Below, in pieces: positions 1 to 12,501 of a DNA stretch of 64,000 nucleotides. A model generated the notes under the pieces. That model did not search any database, was not told where the DNA came from, and saw only the letters and a list, made by a program, of their open reading frames with translations. The translations under genes were made by a program, and so were the position numbers. Every line of letters begins with the position of its first letter. Positions within the stretch are counted from its first letter, which is position 1. The stretch comes from Iris pallida (taxonomy: Eukaryota > Streptophyta > Magnoliopsida > Asparagales > Iridaceae): contig JANAVB010042220.1 of the NCBI GenBank assembly GCA_029216955.1, forward strand, positions 16,248,567-16,312,566, given 5' to 3'.

Positions 1-257
1 ATCACGAATGCTAACAATCAAATTCAACAACGAAAGAGAGAGTAGACGAAAACAAGTGGAAACAAATTTTTGAGATATATGAGATTCTCAGGGGTCGTCC
101 CAGGAATCTCCAAGGAGTCCTAAGCTGTGGTTGAGTACCTCCTATCTTAATACCCTATTTCCTATATCCTATCACAGGCTTGCAGTAGTACAACTAAGCT
201 TGCACTACCGCGATATGCTCTAATTACGAAGCTTGACCTGCATGGGCCACCATAAAA
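1..257 (-). other. 5' leader fragment of gypsy element A (partial)
   Basis: This stretch ends in the junction motif gacctgcatgggccacca followed by an A-run, which also lies just outside the 5' LTR of gypsy elements B, H and L. Upstream of the motif it shares layout with the L leader near 46440-46560 (gagtac-type start, ataccct, an aggct-type block). I read it as the untranslated leader of another minus-strand gypsy element whose LTR resumes at 10530, split by the insertion of B. No coding frame is seen. Confidence 0.6.
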
Positions 258-2885
258 TGTCACACCCCAGAACCAGAATACTGGAGAGCGGGGGCAGACA
301 TAGCCAGCTACGTATATTGAAATAGAATATCTCAACTATACGGTCACGGCTGTCTAGATGAGGGTTTATACAAGCCAGCAGTCTCTTAAGGTCAAGCCTA
401 TTGTCTCAATCTCAAGCAAAACAGAGTTACAAGTAGTAGAGCATCAAATATTATATAAGGCTCCCAAATATTACATATTGGATGATCATGAAGCTAGTCG
501 TACAAAATGATAGGACTAGCAAGAGTTCAGTCATACATGATCAACCCTAGGATTTGTTAATCATGTTTACAGCCCGTAGGTAGACAGTAAATAAATGTTC
601 ATCGAGCTAACAGGTGCTCGTCGGCTAAACGCCTCAAAAGAATAAATTTACATATAAGTGGGTGAAACAAAAAGGGAAAACCACTCGTAGCCGGGTTTCG
701 TCTAGTGTTCACCATTGGGCTGGAAGCTTGGTAGATCCTCGGAAGCTGCTCCGAAATCTGGCCACACAAAACTAGCTGGGTCAAACCCCAGAAAGAGCAA
801 GTGCCACAAGGAGGCCACAAATAAGAACAAAAGCCAGCATATCAGAACATAAAGGATAAAAGAAAGTACAAGTAGTAAAGTACACAGGCGATAAACGACT
901 AGGGACATTGGAACCATCCGGAGCCAGGTTACAATCCTTAAACCAAAAGGACCGGGGTTGTAACCCTTCGCCTGAATAGCTCATTGTCTCTACTCATTTA
1001 TCGTTAAGATAAGGAAAACAAACATGCTCAGGAGATAGCAGGTACTGGAGCTAGACAAGACTTAGACAAGGCTGGACATCATATTCACAAGCGGCCAAGC
1101 AATTACTACGACTTACTACTTTAACTAACTAGGGTTATCACAAGCCTAATTACTAACAAGATGCAAGTGAGAATTTCCAGGTCCTAAGCCCTACAGACTA
1201 TCCAGTTATCCTTCCGCGGGTTGAGAGTTATATGTGGGTACATTGCCGGGAGACTAATGTACCCTTAGGTGACTTAGAGGGTGCAACACATGACAGTGTG
1301 CTGGAAATGTGCTCTACTCGTCGGCAAGCTACAAGTCCATTAAAGCACCCAGATAACGAGATTGCCTGTGACTGGGAATTCTCATGTTCTAATTTGATCT
1401 AATAATTAGCCTAATCCAATTTAGCGCGAGTCCCTGGCCGTGGTACCCAGGAAGTCACGTCCTAGACATGATGTAAGACAAGACAAGTGGATTGCTCAAG
1501 CAAGCAAGCAAGAGCACCCACGGTGTCAAGTTGATTATACGAGTCAAGTTACAAGTTACAAGTCAAGTCAAGTCAGGAGTGCGCCGCCACGGGCCCTATC
1601 AAGTTATCAAGATAATTCATGTCAGGGTACTGTCAGGAGTGCGCCACGACGGGCTACTATCATGTCAGGTTGGTCATGTCAGGAGTACATCACTACGGGT
1701 CACTGTCGTGTTATGCTAGTTCCTTGCCATACCATGCCATGTACCATAGTCATTCCAAACATATTAAGTAAAAATCAGTTCGTGACAAAAGGCGTAAGGA
1801 TAAAATGGACGTAAAATATCTAATATAGTACCAATATATATAGGACTATAGAAGAGCCAAGCTTAGAGAAATAAAACCAAAACTCCAAGAGCCAATGGTT
1901 TGCGCAAGGGGTCAGGGGGTTAGATTGTGCAGGTGTCAGCTGCAGGGTGCCAAGTGCGCAGGGGCACAGGGCGCAGGGGCAGATTGCGCATGAACAGACT
2001 GCGCAGGAGTGAACTGCACAGGGGTGGATTGCGCAGGGTGGATTGCGCAGGGGTCGAGTGCGCAGGGGTGGATTGCGCAGGGGTCGAGTGCGCAGGGGTT
2101 ACTTTGCGCATGGCTGGCTTGCGCATGGCTAGCTTGCGCCAGCGCAATCCAGCACAGCAAAGCACTGGCTGAGCCTATGCGCAATCGGCCATGCGCTAAA
2201 GAGCACAGGCCGGGGTGCGCAAACGGTCAAGTGCTAAAGAGCACTGGCCGAGAGCCTTCACCAAGGCTGAGATGAACTCCTCAAGAACACCAAAAACTTC
2301 AAATCTTCATAACTTAGCCAAATCAAAACCAAATCTAGATTTCCAAAGTTCTAACTTGAGTAAAATCGAACTCTCTTCCACATGGAAGCATCAAAACATG
2401 CAAAAATCGAAGTTTAATGGATCAAAACTAAGGATTTTCAAAATGGTTAAAACCTAGATCTAGAAAAATGAAAGCTCCAAATCCCAAAATGTCAAGTTCT
2501 AAAGTTGTTCTCCATGGCCTAATCTAGTTAATGGACAAATAAAAGTGGTGCTTATTTGATGGCAAGGTGCACTTGCCTATGGTGTGGTGTTGTGTGGAAG
2601 AAGGAAGAAGAAGAAGAAGTTAGAAATTAATGAGAGAAGTAATGAGGAGAGAGAATGGTAGGTGGAGTTTTAATGAGAGTGGGTTGTGGTGTGTTGAGAA
2701 GAGTGTAGGTTAAGGTGTTCCATTCATGATGAACCAAACCAAACCAAACCAACTCCATAAAATAAAACCAAGCCATGGTCCAAACCCATTTACGAGAAAC
2801 CAAAATCCGCAAGTCGAGAAAACAAAATACGTGCCAAAAATCAAATTACGAGTACAAATACGAAATACAGGAAATGGGGGTGACA
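258..2885 (-). repeat. 3' LTR of element B
   Basis: A 2.6-kb direct repeat of 7865-10522 with tgtcac/gtgaca ends. Because the element reads on the minus strand, this left copy is the 3' LTR. It contains the 15-bp minisatellite near 1925-2120. Open frames inside it are not conserved genes. Confidence 0.92.
1925..2120 (+). repeat. 15-bp GC-rich minisatellite in B LTR
   Basis: Tandem units close to ggattgcgcaggggt alternate with cgagtgcgcaggggt, giving a 15-bp period with a 30-bp higher order. Every unit carries the palindrome tgcgca. The flanks hold degenerate copies. The other LTR has the matching array at 9553-9735. Confidence 0.85.
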
Positions 2886-2905
2886 ACTCTACCCACCTTC
2901 AAAGA
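2886..2905 (-). promoter_or_regulatory. Polypurine tract of element B
   Basis: Read on the minus strand, the interior ends in aaggtgggtagagt directly before the LTR start. The same block (aaggtggrtagatt) precedes the 3' LTR of L at 41368 and of H at 14903, which supports its role as plus-strand primer. Confidence 0.65.
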
Positions 2906-3059
2906 ATTCCGTCCTCGGAATTTAATCAAGGAGCTAGAGATTGCCACGACAAGCTATACTAAACACAGGCAAGCTACACTAAGCAGTTCAATCATACAAT
3001 CATACAATGCAAGCAAGGAAGGGAAAGCGTAAGGCACAAGGAAGATATTATACCTTACG

Positions 3060-3380
3060 AGTCAAACAGGTAGGGTATCGCGATCGGATGTCGTCCTCAC
3101 ACTCCCATGTTGACTCACCTAGAGAGTGATGACCCCAAGCAATACGGACTAAGTTAATAGTCTTGTTCTTGAGCGTTTTTCCCTCCGGTCCAAAATAGAC
3201 ACGGGCCTCTCCTCATACGAAAGGTTGGTACCAACAACCAATTCCGAATGATCTAGGATATGGCTCGGTCCGGGATATACCGTCTTAATTAGGATACATG
3301 GAATACATCATGTACCTCACTTAGCGACGGCGGAAGAGCGAGACGATAGGACACATCACCTACTCGCTAGAATATCGAAC
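3060..3380 (-). pseudogene. Integrase C-terminus and chromodomain of element B (decayed)
   Basis: Minus-strand translation shows the segments GPSHILDHSELVVG, NLVRIAWGHHSLGESTWECE and DDIRSRYP. These match, position for position, the intact version in element L (41451-41861: PSHVLDHSAIEVG, LVRVAWRHHSPGESTWERE). This region targets the integrase complex to chromatin in chromoviruses. Stops lie between this block and the integrase core (around 3300-3382), so it cannot be made as one protein. Function is inferred from family knowledge. Confidence 0.7.
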
Positions 3381-3381
3381 G

Positions 3382-4681
3382 CTATATACTAGGACTAAGC
3401 TTTTCCCGTACGCCAAAACGAATGATGCCACGGGTAGGCGAGATCCTAAGGAATACATGGTCGCCGACAACAAATTCTAAGGGACGTCGATGAGCATCGG
3501 TCCAATGGCGCTGGCGATCCTGAGCAACTCGGAGGTGATCTTTGACTCTCCTGACCACTTCAACCGTCTGAGAAATCAGTTCTGGACCGAGCATCTGCCT
3601 CTCTCCGACATCGTCCCATGCTAACGGGGATCTGCACTTCCTACCATACAGGGCCTCGAAGGGTGCCATCCGGATACTGGCCTGGAAACTATTATTGTAC
3701 GAGAATTCCACCAGGTGCAGGTGATCCTCCCACGAACCACCAAAGTCAAGGGTACATGACCGCAACATATCTTCAAGAGTTTGTATAGTACGTTCTGACT
3801 GCCCATCTGTCTACGGATGATACGCTGAGCTGAACTTGAGACAAGTCCCCAAACTTTGATGAAGACTGCGCCAGAAGTACGATGTGAATCTCGTATCCCT
3901 GTCTGATACTATGCTGACTGGCACTCCGTGAAGTCGGACGATCTGCCTGAGATACATTTCTGCTAGCTGCGCCGTCGACTGTCCAACTCTAAATGACCTT
4001 GGTAAGCCTGTCCACAATGACCCAAATAGCATCTCTGCCTGCCGGAGATCTGGGTAACCCAGTCATGAAATCTATGGTAATGTGCTCCCATTTCCATTCT
4101 GCGATCGGCAAGGGTTGAAGAAGTCCAGCTGGCCTCTGATGTTCAGCCTTGACCTGTTGGCAAACCAAACATCGAGAGACATACCGGGCTATCTCCTTCT
4201 TCATACCATTCCACCAAAAGTGCTGACGAATATCTTGGTACATCTTCGTGCCGCCTGGGTGAATGGAGTACTGCGAACTGTGAGCCTCTGCCATGACTTC
4301 CTGTCTGATATCTCCACTGGGTATACAAAGACGAGTGCCGTGTCGAAGTGTACCATCTTCATGGATGCATAACTCTAGCCTTCTCCCTGCCTCGTACTCT
4401 GCTCTGAGCCGCTGAATCTTGGAATCTGTTAACTGTGTGGTCCGGACCCTCTCAACTATGGTGGACTGAATCTGTAGGCTGGCCATCAAGGCCACATTGG
4501 AAGGAAGAATCACTTTAATTCCCATCTTCTGAAGATCTGCCAATAGCTCTGGTTGCGCCGTCAGGAAATAAACTCCGGCTCTCCGGCTCAACGCATCTTC
4601 TACAACGTTGGCCTTTCCTGGATGATACTGCAAATCCATATCGTAGTCCACCAGTGGCTCGAGCCATCTTCTCTGCCGCAT
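3382..4681 (-). pseudogene. Integrase of element B, broken by stop and frameshift
   Basis: The segment after RNase H carries the HHCC zinc-binding region (SSQYSIHPGGTKMYQ then CLVCQQVKAEHQRP) and the catalytic core ([21 protein letters not shown]). It continues with [24 protein letters not shown] and FRISPTRG-type motifs. The frame breaks near 3990-4035, after IVDRLTK. A stop also replaces the glutamine before TDGQSE near 3811. The core would join retrotransposon cDNA to host DNA. Breaks make activity unlikely. Confidence 0.85.
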
Positions 4682-4693
4682 ATTAAGATCCTT

Positions 4694-7570
4694 CTAGGTG
4701 AAAACATACTTCAGGCTCTTATGATCAGTAAATATCTCCACTCTGTCTCCGTACAAGTAGTACCTCCACAACTTAAGTGCAAACACTACTGCTGCTAGCT
4801 CCAAGTCGTGGGTCGGGTAATTCTTTTCATGATCACGGAGTTGACATGATGCATAAGCAATTACCTTCCCATGCTGTATCAAAACACATCCCAATCCTCT
4901 GCCTGAAGCGTCGTAATAAACTGTGAATCCTCCGGTCCCATCTGGAAGGGTGAGAATGGGAGCCGTTATCAAACCTCGCTTCAACTTCTCAAATGATTCC
5001 TGACATTCTGCTGTCCAAACGAACGGCACATCCTTGCGGGTCAGCTGGGTCATCGGTGCTGAAATCCTTGCAAAATCAGAGACGAACTGCCGGTAGTAGC
5101 CGACCAATCGAAGAAAGCTGCGAACCTCTGCCACTGAGCTGGGTACTGGCCATGACTCGATGGCCACAATCTTCTGGGGATCCACTTCCACTCCTCCTCT
5201 GGTAATGATGTGACCCAAGTAAGAAATGCGATCGAGCCAGAACTCGCATTTACTGAACTTGGCGTACAACTGGTGCTCTCTGAGAATCTGGAGGACGACT
5301 CTGAGATGCTGCCCGTGCTCTGCTTCACTCTTGCAGTAGACCAGGATGTCATCAAGGAATACTATCACAAACTGATCCAAGTAAGGCATGAAAATATGGT
5401 TCATGAGGTCCATGAACACTGCCGGCGCATTGGTCGCTCCAAAGGGCATAACTAGAAACTCCCAATGCCCGTACCTAGATCTGAACGCCGTCTTCGGGAT
5501 GTCCTGCTCTCTGACTCTGATCTGGTGGTATCCTGACCGCAAGTCTATCTTCGAGAAAACTGAAGCCCCTTTGAGTTGATCAAACAAGTCATCTATCCTT
5601 GGAAGAGGGTATCTGTTCTTGATTGTCACTGAGTTCAAGGTACGATAATCTACACATAGCCTAGACGTACCATCCTTCTTTTTCACAAGAAGCATCGGGG
5701 CTCCCCAAGGCGATCCACTTGCACGAATGAATCCCTTGGTCCTGAGTTCTTCAATCATCTTGTACAAAATCTCTAACTCTGAAGGCGCCATTCTGTAGAC
5801 TCGCTCTGATACTGGTGCTGTCCCGGGAATCAAGTCAATGGTGAACTCGATCTCTCGCTCTGGTGGCATCCCTGGAAGTTCCTCTGGGAAGACATCTGGA
5901 AACTCTTCAACTATCCGGGGCAACTGTACTGCTGCTACTGCCATCCGCAATACTGGAGGAGATGGCTCTACTGTGCCTCTGAAAAATGAAAACTCTGGCT
6001 CTCCGGGAATACTAAAGACAACTCTGCCAACATGGCAGTCTATCCTAGCATAATGGTTCCTCAACCAATCCATGCCTAGGACTACATCATAGTCTGCCAT
6101 AGAAAACTCTATGAGTCTAGCGGGGAACTCTCTACCGCTAACTACGATCCGACACGAGGAAAACACTCGATCTACTCCCACAAGACCATTACCAGTAAGT
6201 ATATTGAGCCTCACTGATAATGACTCAGGCTCCAATCCTATCCGTGTCGCAAATCGTGCAGACATGAATGAATGCGATGCACCAGAATCAAATAATACAG
6301 ATGCTGGAAAGGTGTTGACGAGAATAGTACCTGCCACTACCTCACCTGGTGCAACTTCTTCTTCCATGGTCATCATCATAGCCTGACCTCTAGCTGCGGG
6401 TCCTCTCTGCTGGGAACCCCTCTGCCGACTCTGTGCTGGAGCCTGGATGAACTGCTGCTGGAAGGCCTGGGCCTGGGGCGCCAATGGCCTCGGGTACTGC
6501 TGTTGCTGTTGCTGCTGGACTGGAACTGGGGCTGGTCCTCTCACCGAAGAACTAGAAAGGTTGGATGATGATGGACCTCCCCTATTTGGGCAGGTCCCTA
6601 TCTGGTGGTCTACTCCTCCACAAGCCAGGCACAACCCTTGTGCCCTACGACACTCTGCCACTACATGGCCCGGCTTCCCGCAATGAGAACATCCCACTAC
6701 GGAAGGCTGCTTCTGCTTCTGCTGCTGCGGGTACGTCGGGGTCGACTGCTGAACCGACGTCACTGAGGCCGCCCGCCTCGGAGTTCCAATGGTTATACCC
6801 CTAGCTGCCGGGGCTGGAGCTGAAGATTGGTGCATCTGGTTGTGGGACCGCTTCCTGCCTCCGGTCCTGTCCACAATTCTCTGGAAGGTATACTCATGCC
6901 TCCTTGCTGCCTTCAACACTGCATCGAACGTCTGGTGCTCGAACTGCTCCACAGCTAATAATATCTCTAAATGCAGCCCCTGCTGGAACCGCTGGGCCCT
7001 ATCGAATTCGGTTGCCACCAAGGTGGGGGCGAACCTACTCAGCCTGGAAAACTCGGTCGCATAGCCATCGACCGTCCTGCCTCCTTGCTTCAAGTTGGTG
7101 AACCTGGTCTGCAGGTCGTACCGTGCCACCGCATCAAAGTACTTTGTCTGGAATCTCTCTCTGAACGTCGCCCAAGTAACTGGTGCCGCTAACCCCATGG
7201 CCTGAGCTGCCCACCAATCGCGAGCCAAGTCTAGTAACTGTAGCTGTACCACCGCCACCTTTTCATTCTCAGGTGTCCTAGCTGCTTCCAGGACCACCTC
7301 GGTATCTTGAAGCCAAGCGTCCGCGGCAATCGCATCTTCACTGCCGTCAAAGAAGGAAGGGTTCAAGCGCTTGAAACTGTTGGCCGCCTGATTTTCTTGG
7401 AGACCTCCTCGGTTTAGTGCATCATGAACTTCCTGGTGCAAGGCGTCGCCTCGACGATCTTGGGATGCAAGCAGTTCTCTGATAAGCCCTACCAAAGGTC
7501 CCTCATCCTGTCTAGCTGGTTGAACGGGCGGAGCTGCCTGAACTGGAGGTTCTGAGCCTCCGGGAAGCAT
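4694..7570 (-). CDS. gag-protease-RT-RNase H open frame of element B
   Basis: One long minus-strand frame stays open from inside the 5' LTR (7939) to 4694. I give 7570 as the first in-frame Met after the leader; the true gag start may be lost. Order: capsid-like gag ([37 protein letters not shown]); two zinc knuckles near 6590-6690 ([14 protein letters not shown] and [14 protein letters not shown]); aspartic protease near 6280 (FDSGASHSF); reverse transcriptase with [12 protein letters not shown] and the active site FLDDILVY near 5347; RNase H with YDASGRGLG and [11 protein letters not shown]. The frame closes at a TAG in place of the expected CAG right after YVFT, cutting it from integrase. 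This is an almost intact polyprotein of about 960 residues. Confidence 0.88.
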   Translation of the reverse strand: MLPGGSEPPVQAAPPVQPARQDEGPLVGLIRELLASQDRRGDALHQEVHDALNRGGLQENQAANSFKRLNPSFFDGSEDAIAADAWLQDTEVVLEAARTPENEKVAVVQLQLLDLARDWWAAQAMGLAAPVTWATFRERFQTKYFDAVARYDLQTRFTNLKQGGRTVDGYATEFSRLSRFAPTLVATEFDRAQRFQQGLHLEILLAVEQFEHQTFDAVLKAARRHEYTFQRIVDRTGGRKRSHNQMHQSSAPAPAARGITIGTPRRAASVTSVQQSTPTYPQQQKQKQPSVVGCSHCGKPGHVVAECRRAQGLCLACGGVDHQIGTCPNRGGPSSSNLSSSSVRGPAPVPVQQQQQQQYPRPLAPQAQAFQQQFIQAPAQSRQRGSQQRGPAARGQAMMMTMEEEVAPGEVVAGTILVNTFPASVLFDSGASHSFMSARFATRIGLEPESLSVRLNILTGNGLVGVDRVFSSCRIVVSGREFPARLIEFSMADYDVVLGMDWLRNHYARIDCHVGRVVFSIPGEPEFSFFRGTVEPSPPVLRMAVAAVQLPRIVEEFPDVFPEELPGMPPEREIEFTIDLIPGTAPVSERVYRMAPSELEILYKMIEELRTKGFIRASGSPWGAPMLLVKKKDGTSRLCVDYRTLNSVTIKNRYPLPRIDDLFDQLKGASVFSKIDLRSGYHQIRVREQDIPKTAFRSRYGHWEFLVMPFGATNAPAVFMDLMNHIFMPYLDQFVIVFLDDILVYCKSEAEHGQHLRVVLQILREHQLYAKFSKCEFWLDRISYLGHIITRGGVEVDPQKIVAIESWPVPSSVAEVRSFLRLVGYYRQFVSDFARISAPMTQLTRKDVPFVWTAECQESFEKLKRGLITAPILTLPDGTGGFTVYYDASGRGLGCVLIQHGKVIAYASCQLRDHEKNYPTHDLELAAVVFALKLWRYYLYGDRVEIFTDHKSLKYVFT

Positions 7571-7842
7571 AACTCGGGAGGCTACTCCAGAGTGCTGAGC
7601 TTGATCTTCCTGGCGATGGGGTGCTTGCTGAGCTTCCTCTGGCTGGTTGGCAGGTCCGGGAGCAATGCCGCTGAAGAAGACGACATAGGGAACAGTAAGG
7701 AAGGACCAGGACAGATCAACGATACAAGCATGTGATCGGGTCAAGATTCTTAGGGATTTGAAGATACGAGCAGAGATCAAGGGCGAATATTGATTGAGAC
7801 ATCTATTCGGTAAACCCTCATATTTCTTGAATGCCAAGACCT

Positions 7843-7864
7843 GCATGGGCCACCACTTAAACCA
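7843..7864 (-). promoter_or_regulatory. Primer-site-like junction motif of element B
   Basis: On the plus strand gacctgcatgggccaccac lies just outside the 5' LTR; on the minus strand this reads TGGTGGCCCATGCAGGTC. It starts with TGG, as primer sites complementary to a tRNA CCA end do. It does not match the usual plant initiator-Met site (TGGTATCAGAGC). The motif also occurs at 232-257, 15463-15488 and 46541-46566. Confidence 0.5.
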
Positions 7865-10522
7865 TGTCACGCCCCAGAACCAGAATACTGGAGAGCGGGG
7901 GCAGACATAGCCAGCTACGTATATTGAAATAGAATACATCTCAACTATACGGTCACGGCTGTCTAGATATGAGGGTTTACTACAAGCCAGCAGTCTCTTA
8001 AGGTCAAGCCTATTGTCTCAATCTCAAGCAATTAACAGAGTTACAAGATATTAGAGCATCAAATATATATATAAGGCGTCCCAAATATTACATATTGGAT
8101 GATCATGAAGCTAGTCGTACAAAATGATAGGACTAGCAAGAGTTCAGTCATACATGATCAACCCTAGGATTTGTTAATCATGTTTACAGCCCGTAGGCAG
8201 ACAGTAAATAAATATGCATCGAGCTAACAGGTGCTCGTCGGCTAAACGCCTCAAAAGAATAAATTTACATATAAGTGGGTGAAACAAAAAAGGAAAAACC
8301 CACTCGTAGCCCGGGTTCCGTCTAGTGTTCACCATTGGGCTGGAAGCTTGGTAGATCCTCGGGAGCTGCTCTGAAATCTGGCCACGCAAAACCAGCTGGG
8401 TCAAACCCCAGAAAGAGCAAGTGCCACAAGGAGGCCACAAATAAGAACAAAAGCCAGCATATCAGAACATAAAGGATAAAAGAAAGTACAAGTAGTAAAG
8501 TACACAGGGCGATAAACGACTAGGGACGTGGAACCATTCCGGGAGCCAGGTTACAATCCTTAAACCAAACAAGGACCAGGATTGTAAACCTTCGCCTGAA
8601 TAGCTCATTGTCTCTACTCATTTATCGTTAAGATAAGGAAAATAAACATGCTCAGGAGATAGCAGGTACTGGAGCTAGACAAGACTTAGACAAGGCTAGA
8701 CATCATGCATTCACAAGCGGCCAAGCAATTACTACGGCTTACTACTTTAACTAACTAGGGTTATCACAAGCCTAATTACTAACAAGATGCAAGTGAGAAT
8801 TTCCAGTCCCAAGCCCTGCAGACTATCCAGTTATCCTTCCGCGGGTTGAGAGTTATAGGTGGGTACATTGCCCGGGAGACAAATGTACCCTTAGGTGACT
8901 TAGAGGGTGCAACACATGACAGTGTGCTAGAAATGTGCTCTACTCGTCGGCAAGCTACAAGTCCATTAAAGCACCCAGATAACGAGATTGCCTGTGACTG
9001 GGAATTCTCCATGTTCTAGTTTGATCTAATAATTAGCCTAATCCAATTTAGCGCGAGTCCCTAGCCGTGGTACCCAGGAAGTCACGTCCTAGACATGATG
9101 TAAGACAAGACAAGTGGATTGCACAAGCAAGCAAGCAGGAGCACCCACGGTGTCAAGTTGATTATACGAGTCAAGTTACAAGTTACAAGTCAAGTCAAGT
9201 CAGGAGTGCGCCGCCACGGGCCACTATCAAGTTATCAAGATAATTCATGTCAGGGTACTGTCAGGAGTGTGCCACGACGGGCTACTATCATGTCAGGTTG
9301 GTCATGTCAGGAGTGCATCACTACGGGTCACTGTCGTGTTATGCTAGTTCCTTGCCATACCATGCCATGTACCATAGTCATTCCAAACATATTAAGTAAA
9401 AATCAGTTCGTGACAAAAGGCGTAAGGATATAAAATGGACGTAAAATATCTAATATAGTACCAATATATATAGGACTATAGAAGAGCCAAGCTTAGAGAA
9501 ATAAAACCAAAACTCTAAGAGCCAATGGTTTGCGCAAGGGGTCAGGGGGTTAGATTGCGCAGGTGTCAGCTGCGCAGGGTGCCAAGTGCGCAGGGGCACA
9601 GGGCGCAGGGGCAGATTGTGCATGAACAGACTGCGCAGGAGTGAATTGCGCAGGGGTGGATTGCGCAGGGGTGGATTGCGCAGGGGTCGAGTGCGCAGGG
9701 GTGGATTGCACAGGGGTCGAGTACGCAGGGGTTACTTTGCGCATGGCTGGCTTGCGCATGGCTAGCTTGCGCCAGCGCAATCCAGCACAGCACAAAGCAC
9801 TGACTGAGCCTATGCGCAATCAGCCATGCACTAAAGAGCACAGGCCGGGGTGCGCAAACGGTCAAGTGCTAAAGAGCACTGGCCGAGAGCCTTCACCAAG
9901 GCTGAGATGAACTCCTCAAGAACACCAAAAACTTCAAATCTTCATAACTTAGCCAAATCAAAACCAAATCTAGATTTCCAAAGTTCTAACTTAAGTAAAA
10001 TTGAACTCTCTTCCACATGGAAGCATCAAAACATGCAAAAATCGAAGTTTAATGGATCAAAACTAAGGATTTTCGAAAATGGTTAAAACCTAGATCTAGA
10101 AAAATGAAAGCTCCAAATCCTAAAATATTAAGTTCTAAAGTTGTTCTCCATGGCCTAATCTAGTTAATGGACAAATAAAAGTGGTGCTTATTTGATGGCA
10201 AGGTGCACTTGCCTATGGTGTGGTGTTGTGTAGAAGAAGGAAGAAGAAGAAGAAGTTAGAAATTAATGGAGAAGTAATGAGGAGAGAGAATGGTAGGTGG
10301 AGTTTTAATGAGAGTGGGTTGTGGTGTGTTGAGGGAGGAGTGTAGGTTAAGGTGTTCCATTCATGATGAACCAAACCAAACCAAGCCAACTCCACAAAAT
10401 AAAACCAAGCCATGGTCCAAACCCATTTACGAGAAACCAAAATCCGCAAGTCGAGAAAACAAAATACGTGCCAAAAATTAAATTACGAGTACAAATACGA
10501 AATACAGGAAATGGGGGTGACA
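7865..10522 (-). repeat. 5' LTR of element B
   Basis: The right copy of the 2.6-kb LTR, with tgtcac/gtgaca ends. It differs from 258-2885 by a few percent of scattered substitutions and small indels, judged by eye. In the minus orientation this is the promoter-bearing 5' LTR. Confidence 0.92.
9553..9735 (+). repeat. 15-bp GC-rich minisatellite, second LTR copy
   Basis: Same array as at 1925-2120, with ggattgcgcaggggt and cgagtgcgcaggggt units and a few C-to-T changes. Confidence 0.85.
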
Positions 10523-10529
10523 AAAAACG

Positions 10530-11365
10530 TGTCACGACCCGCACCCAGAAATTGGGCATGAATCGTGGGCACGTCTAGCCTACGTCGAAGTGTCAGCAAT
10601 AGAACGATATATAATCACAATATGATGAACAACCAACGCAAGACATATATATTCAACTCCACTTGGGAGGACAATAACATATAACCAATCAATACTCAAT
10701 CACAACTCTAACAAGAATCACTAGATACATGATTACACCCCCTAACAGTATCATCGATATATTCATGTGCCCAATACCTGGATTACACCCATTAACCCCT
10801 CCTTAACATTAAATCAAACACCTACATCTCATCCTATTTTTTATGTTGATGATAGAAAGTTTAGAAGTTAGGAGGAGTACCTGTAGACGGGGGTCCTAAC
10901 GGCGCTTCACCATGCAACAGATGGTACGACAACTTTCCTGGAGACTCAACTTCTGCTTCTTATCGGTTCTTGAGTTTATGAGGGTTTTGAGAGAGGATCG
11001 GCTAGCCTCCTCCCCTTCCTTATACACCTAAACCTATGGATATGCATCAAACTCTAAAGGGATTACGAGGAATCGAATTTGAATTCGAAGCCAATTCAAA
11101 TACATGGGTGTTTAAATCAGTCGGCCAAGAACATATTTGATTTCATATTCTTTTGCACCAAGCCCCCTAGTATTTTAGGTTTTACAAAAGCCCTCCTTTC
11201 CTATGATATTTAAACTAAGGTTTAATAATGAATATATATAAGTATTTAAAAATTTATACTAAAATGGGAAAAATTTGGTCTAAGGGTTTACAAACATGCT
11301 ACCACTCGTCGTCTTTATCGTACAAATACTTTAGATGCTGATCAAGACATATTTTTATATTTTAT
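10530..11365 (-). repeat. LTR fragment of gypsy element A
   Basis: It starts tgtcacgacccgcaccc, as the LTR of L does (37536 and 46567), and is preceded by the A-run and cg seen at the L leader/LTR junction. The following sequence (missing-end LTR with a g-rich U-region near 10860-11000) has no coding frame. It is cut near 11366 by the copia LTR of C, so its far end is not in the window. It is probably the same element as the leader at 1-257. Confidence 0.6.
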
Positions 11366-12193
11366 TCTATATTTTTTATTTTATTGAGTCTAGGAAAATA
11401 TGAGGATGATCTGATTGGCAACTGGTTATTCTACTAAACTCCACTTTCCAAATAGTCTACCTATCTACTCCACATTCCATACTAAGTCTATATCCAATAC
11501 CCAATAAACAAAAAGCCAAATACAAATAAGCAATCTTCATGGAAAGAACTCTAAATGAGTTCGTCTCGAGTTCGGCCTTTAGTTTGGTCCGAACTCTGTC
11601 GGAGTTCGGCCAAGTTAGTTCCTGAGCGTTTTGGTCTTCCTGAAGATCTGCAACTAATTTTTAAATTACAAAAAATGTGGACCCGAACTCATGCCAAGTT
11701 CTGCCCACAAAAATGCTATAAATAGAGGACATTCCCATTCCAAATCACTCAATCATTCTTCTCTTCTCTATCTATTCAAAAGTATTTCAGAGCTCTACAC
11801 TTTCATATATATCCTTTAACAACTCCTAGCCAAGCCAAGTGCCTCTCCGGTTCGATCTAGAGTTTGGTTCGAGTTGTAAAAAAGGTTTTACGAAAATGTT
11901 CCAGTTTTCAAAGTTTGTCTTATTTGAAGTTGCGAGTCCTACAGATGAAAACTCGTATTGTAAGGAGCTCCAAGCAATCGGTTTAAAACTTGTGCCATAG
12001 TGGATTAACATCGAGCAAAAGTACTCGAGACTAGACTAGTCCTCTCAGAGGGATATCAGTATACATGGTTGTGTCATGAGTTTGTTTTTCTGATGCTATT
12101 TACTTAACGCATTTAATTTTTATAATTTGTTATCATCTGCTTAGTACCTTATACCTGTGACATTGCTTATAATAATTTTATTTGGTGATTAGG
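11366..12193 (+). repeat. Copia element C, 5' LTR, left part
   Basis: Homologous in order to the solo LTRs at 26122-27690 and 58410-59280 (reverse): it shares a ttattgagtctag start, repeated gagttcg-type tracts, a catagtggatt block and a cagtatacat block. It stops at 12193, where CACTA sequence begins. The missing last 66 bp lie at 56886-56951, ending gttcctaca and followed by a primer site. The start at 11366 is approximate. Confidence 0.75.
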
Positions 12194-12360
12194 TACTACA
12201 AAAATACCTTTTTATAATGCTTGAAAAAATTATTATAACGATTTATTCATAAACGTTACAAGATTTCATAACTCCCTTATAACGTTTTACACGTGTAAAA
12301 CGTCATGTATAGTTTACACATATATATCGTTTATAAATAAAAAATGTTATGAAAGGTCCA
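12194..12360 (+). repeat. CACTA left terminus and subterminal repeats
   Basis: The tactacaaaaa end is followed by several ttataacg or aacgttat-type motifs in both orientations within 150 bp. These are the usual transposase-binding arrangement of this superfamily. Confidence 0.7.
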
Positions 12361-12501
12361 AAAATGAACGAAAGAACGAAAGACCTAATAGCAGCCCATG
12401 CTCTTCCCCGCTCTCCTTTTCACTTGAGGTCTCATTTTTCCTCTCCCCTTCTTCATCGGATCCCTCCTCAAGATTGTCAAAGCCCGAGACACCATCGGCT
12501 A

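Larger units (their letters stand above)
258..10522 (-). mobile_element. Ty3/gypsy LTR retrotransposon B (Tekay/Del-like chromovirus)
   Basis: Two near-identical LTRs (258-2885 and 7865-10522) begin tgtcac and end gtgaca. They enclose a minus-strand interior with gag, protease, reverse transcriptase, RNase H, integrase and a C-terminal chromodomain-like block in the gypsy order. Flanks are taaaa (253-257) and aaaaa (10523-10527), an imperfect 5-bp target duplication. The interior holds nonsense changes and a frameshift in the integrase part, so the copy is probably not autonomous. Placement in the Tekay/Del chromovirus group is an inference from the chromodomain and the polypurine tract form. 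Confidence 0.9.

Noticed and set aside
1920..2275. Cys/Ala/Gly-rich frames over the B LTR minisatellite
   Set aside because: Periodic translation of a 15-bp repeat inside an LTR, open on both strands; no start context or domain.
258..10522. Reading element B as part of a tandem LTR-interior-LTR-interior array
   Set aside because: The short A-rich flanks and the different LTR at 10530 fit a nested insertion better, though the array model is not fully excluded.
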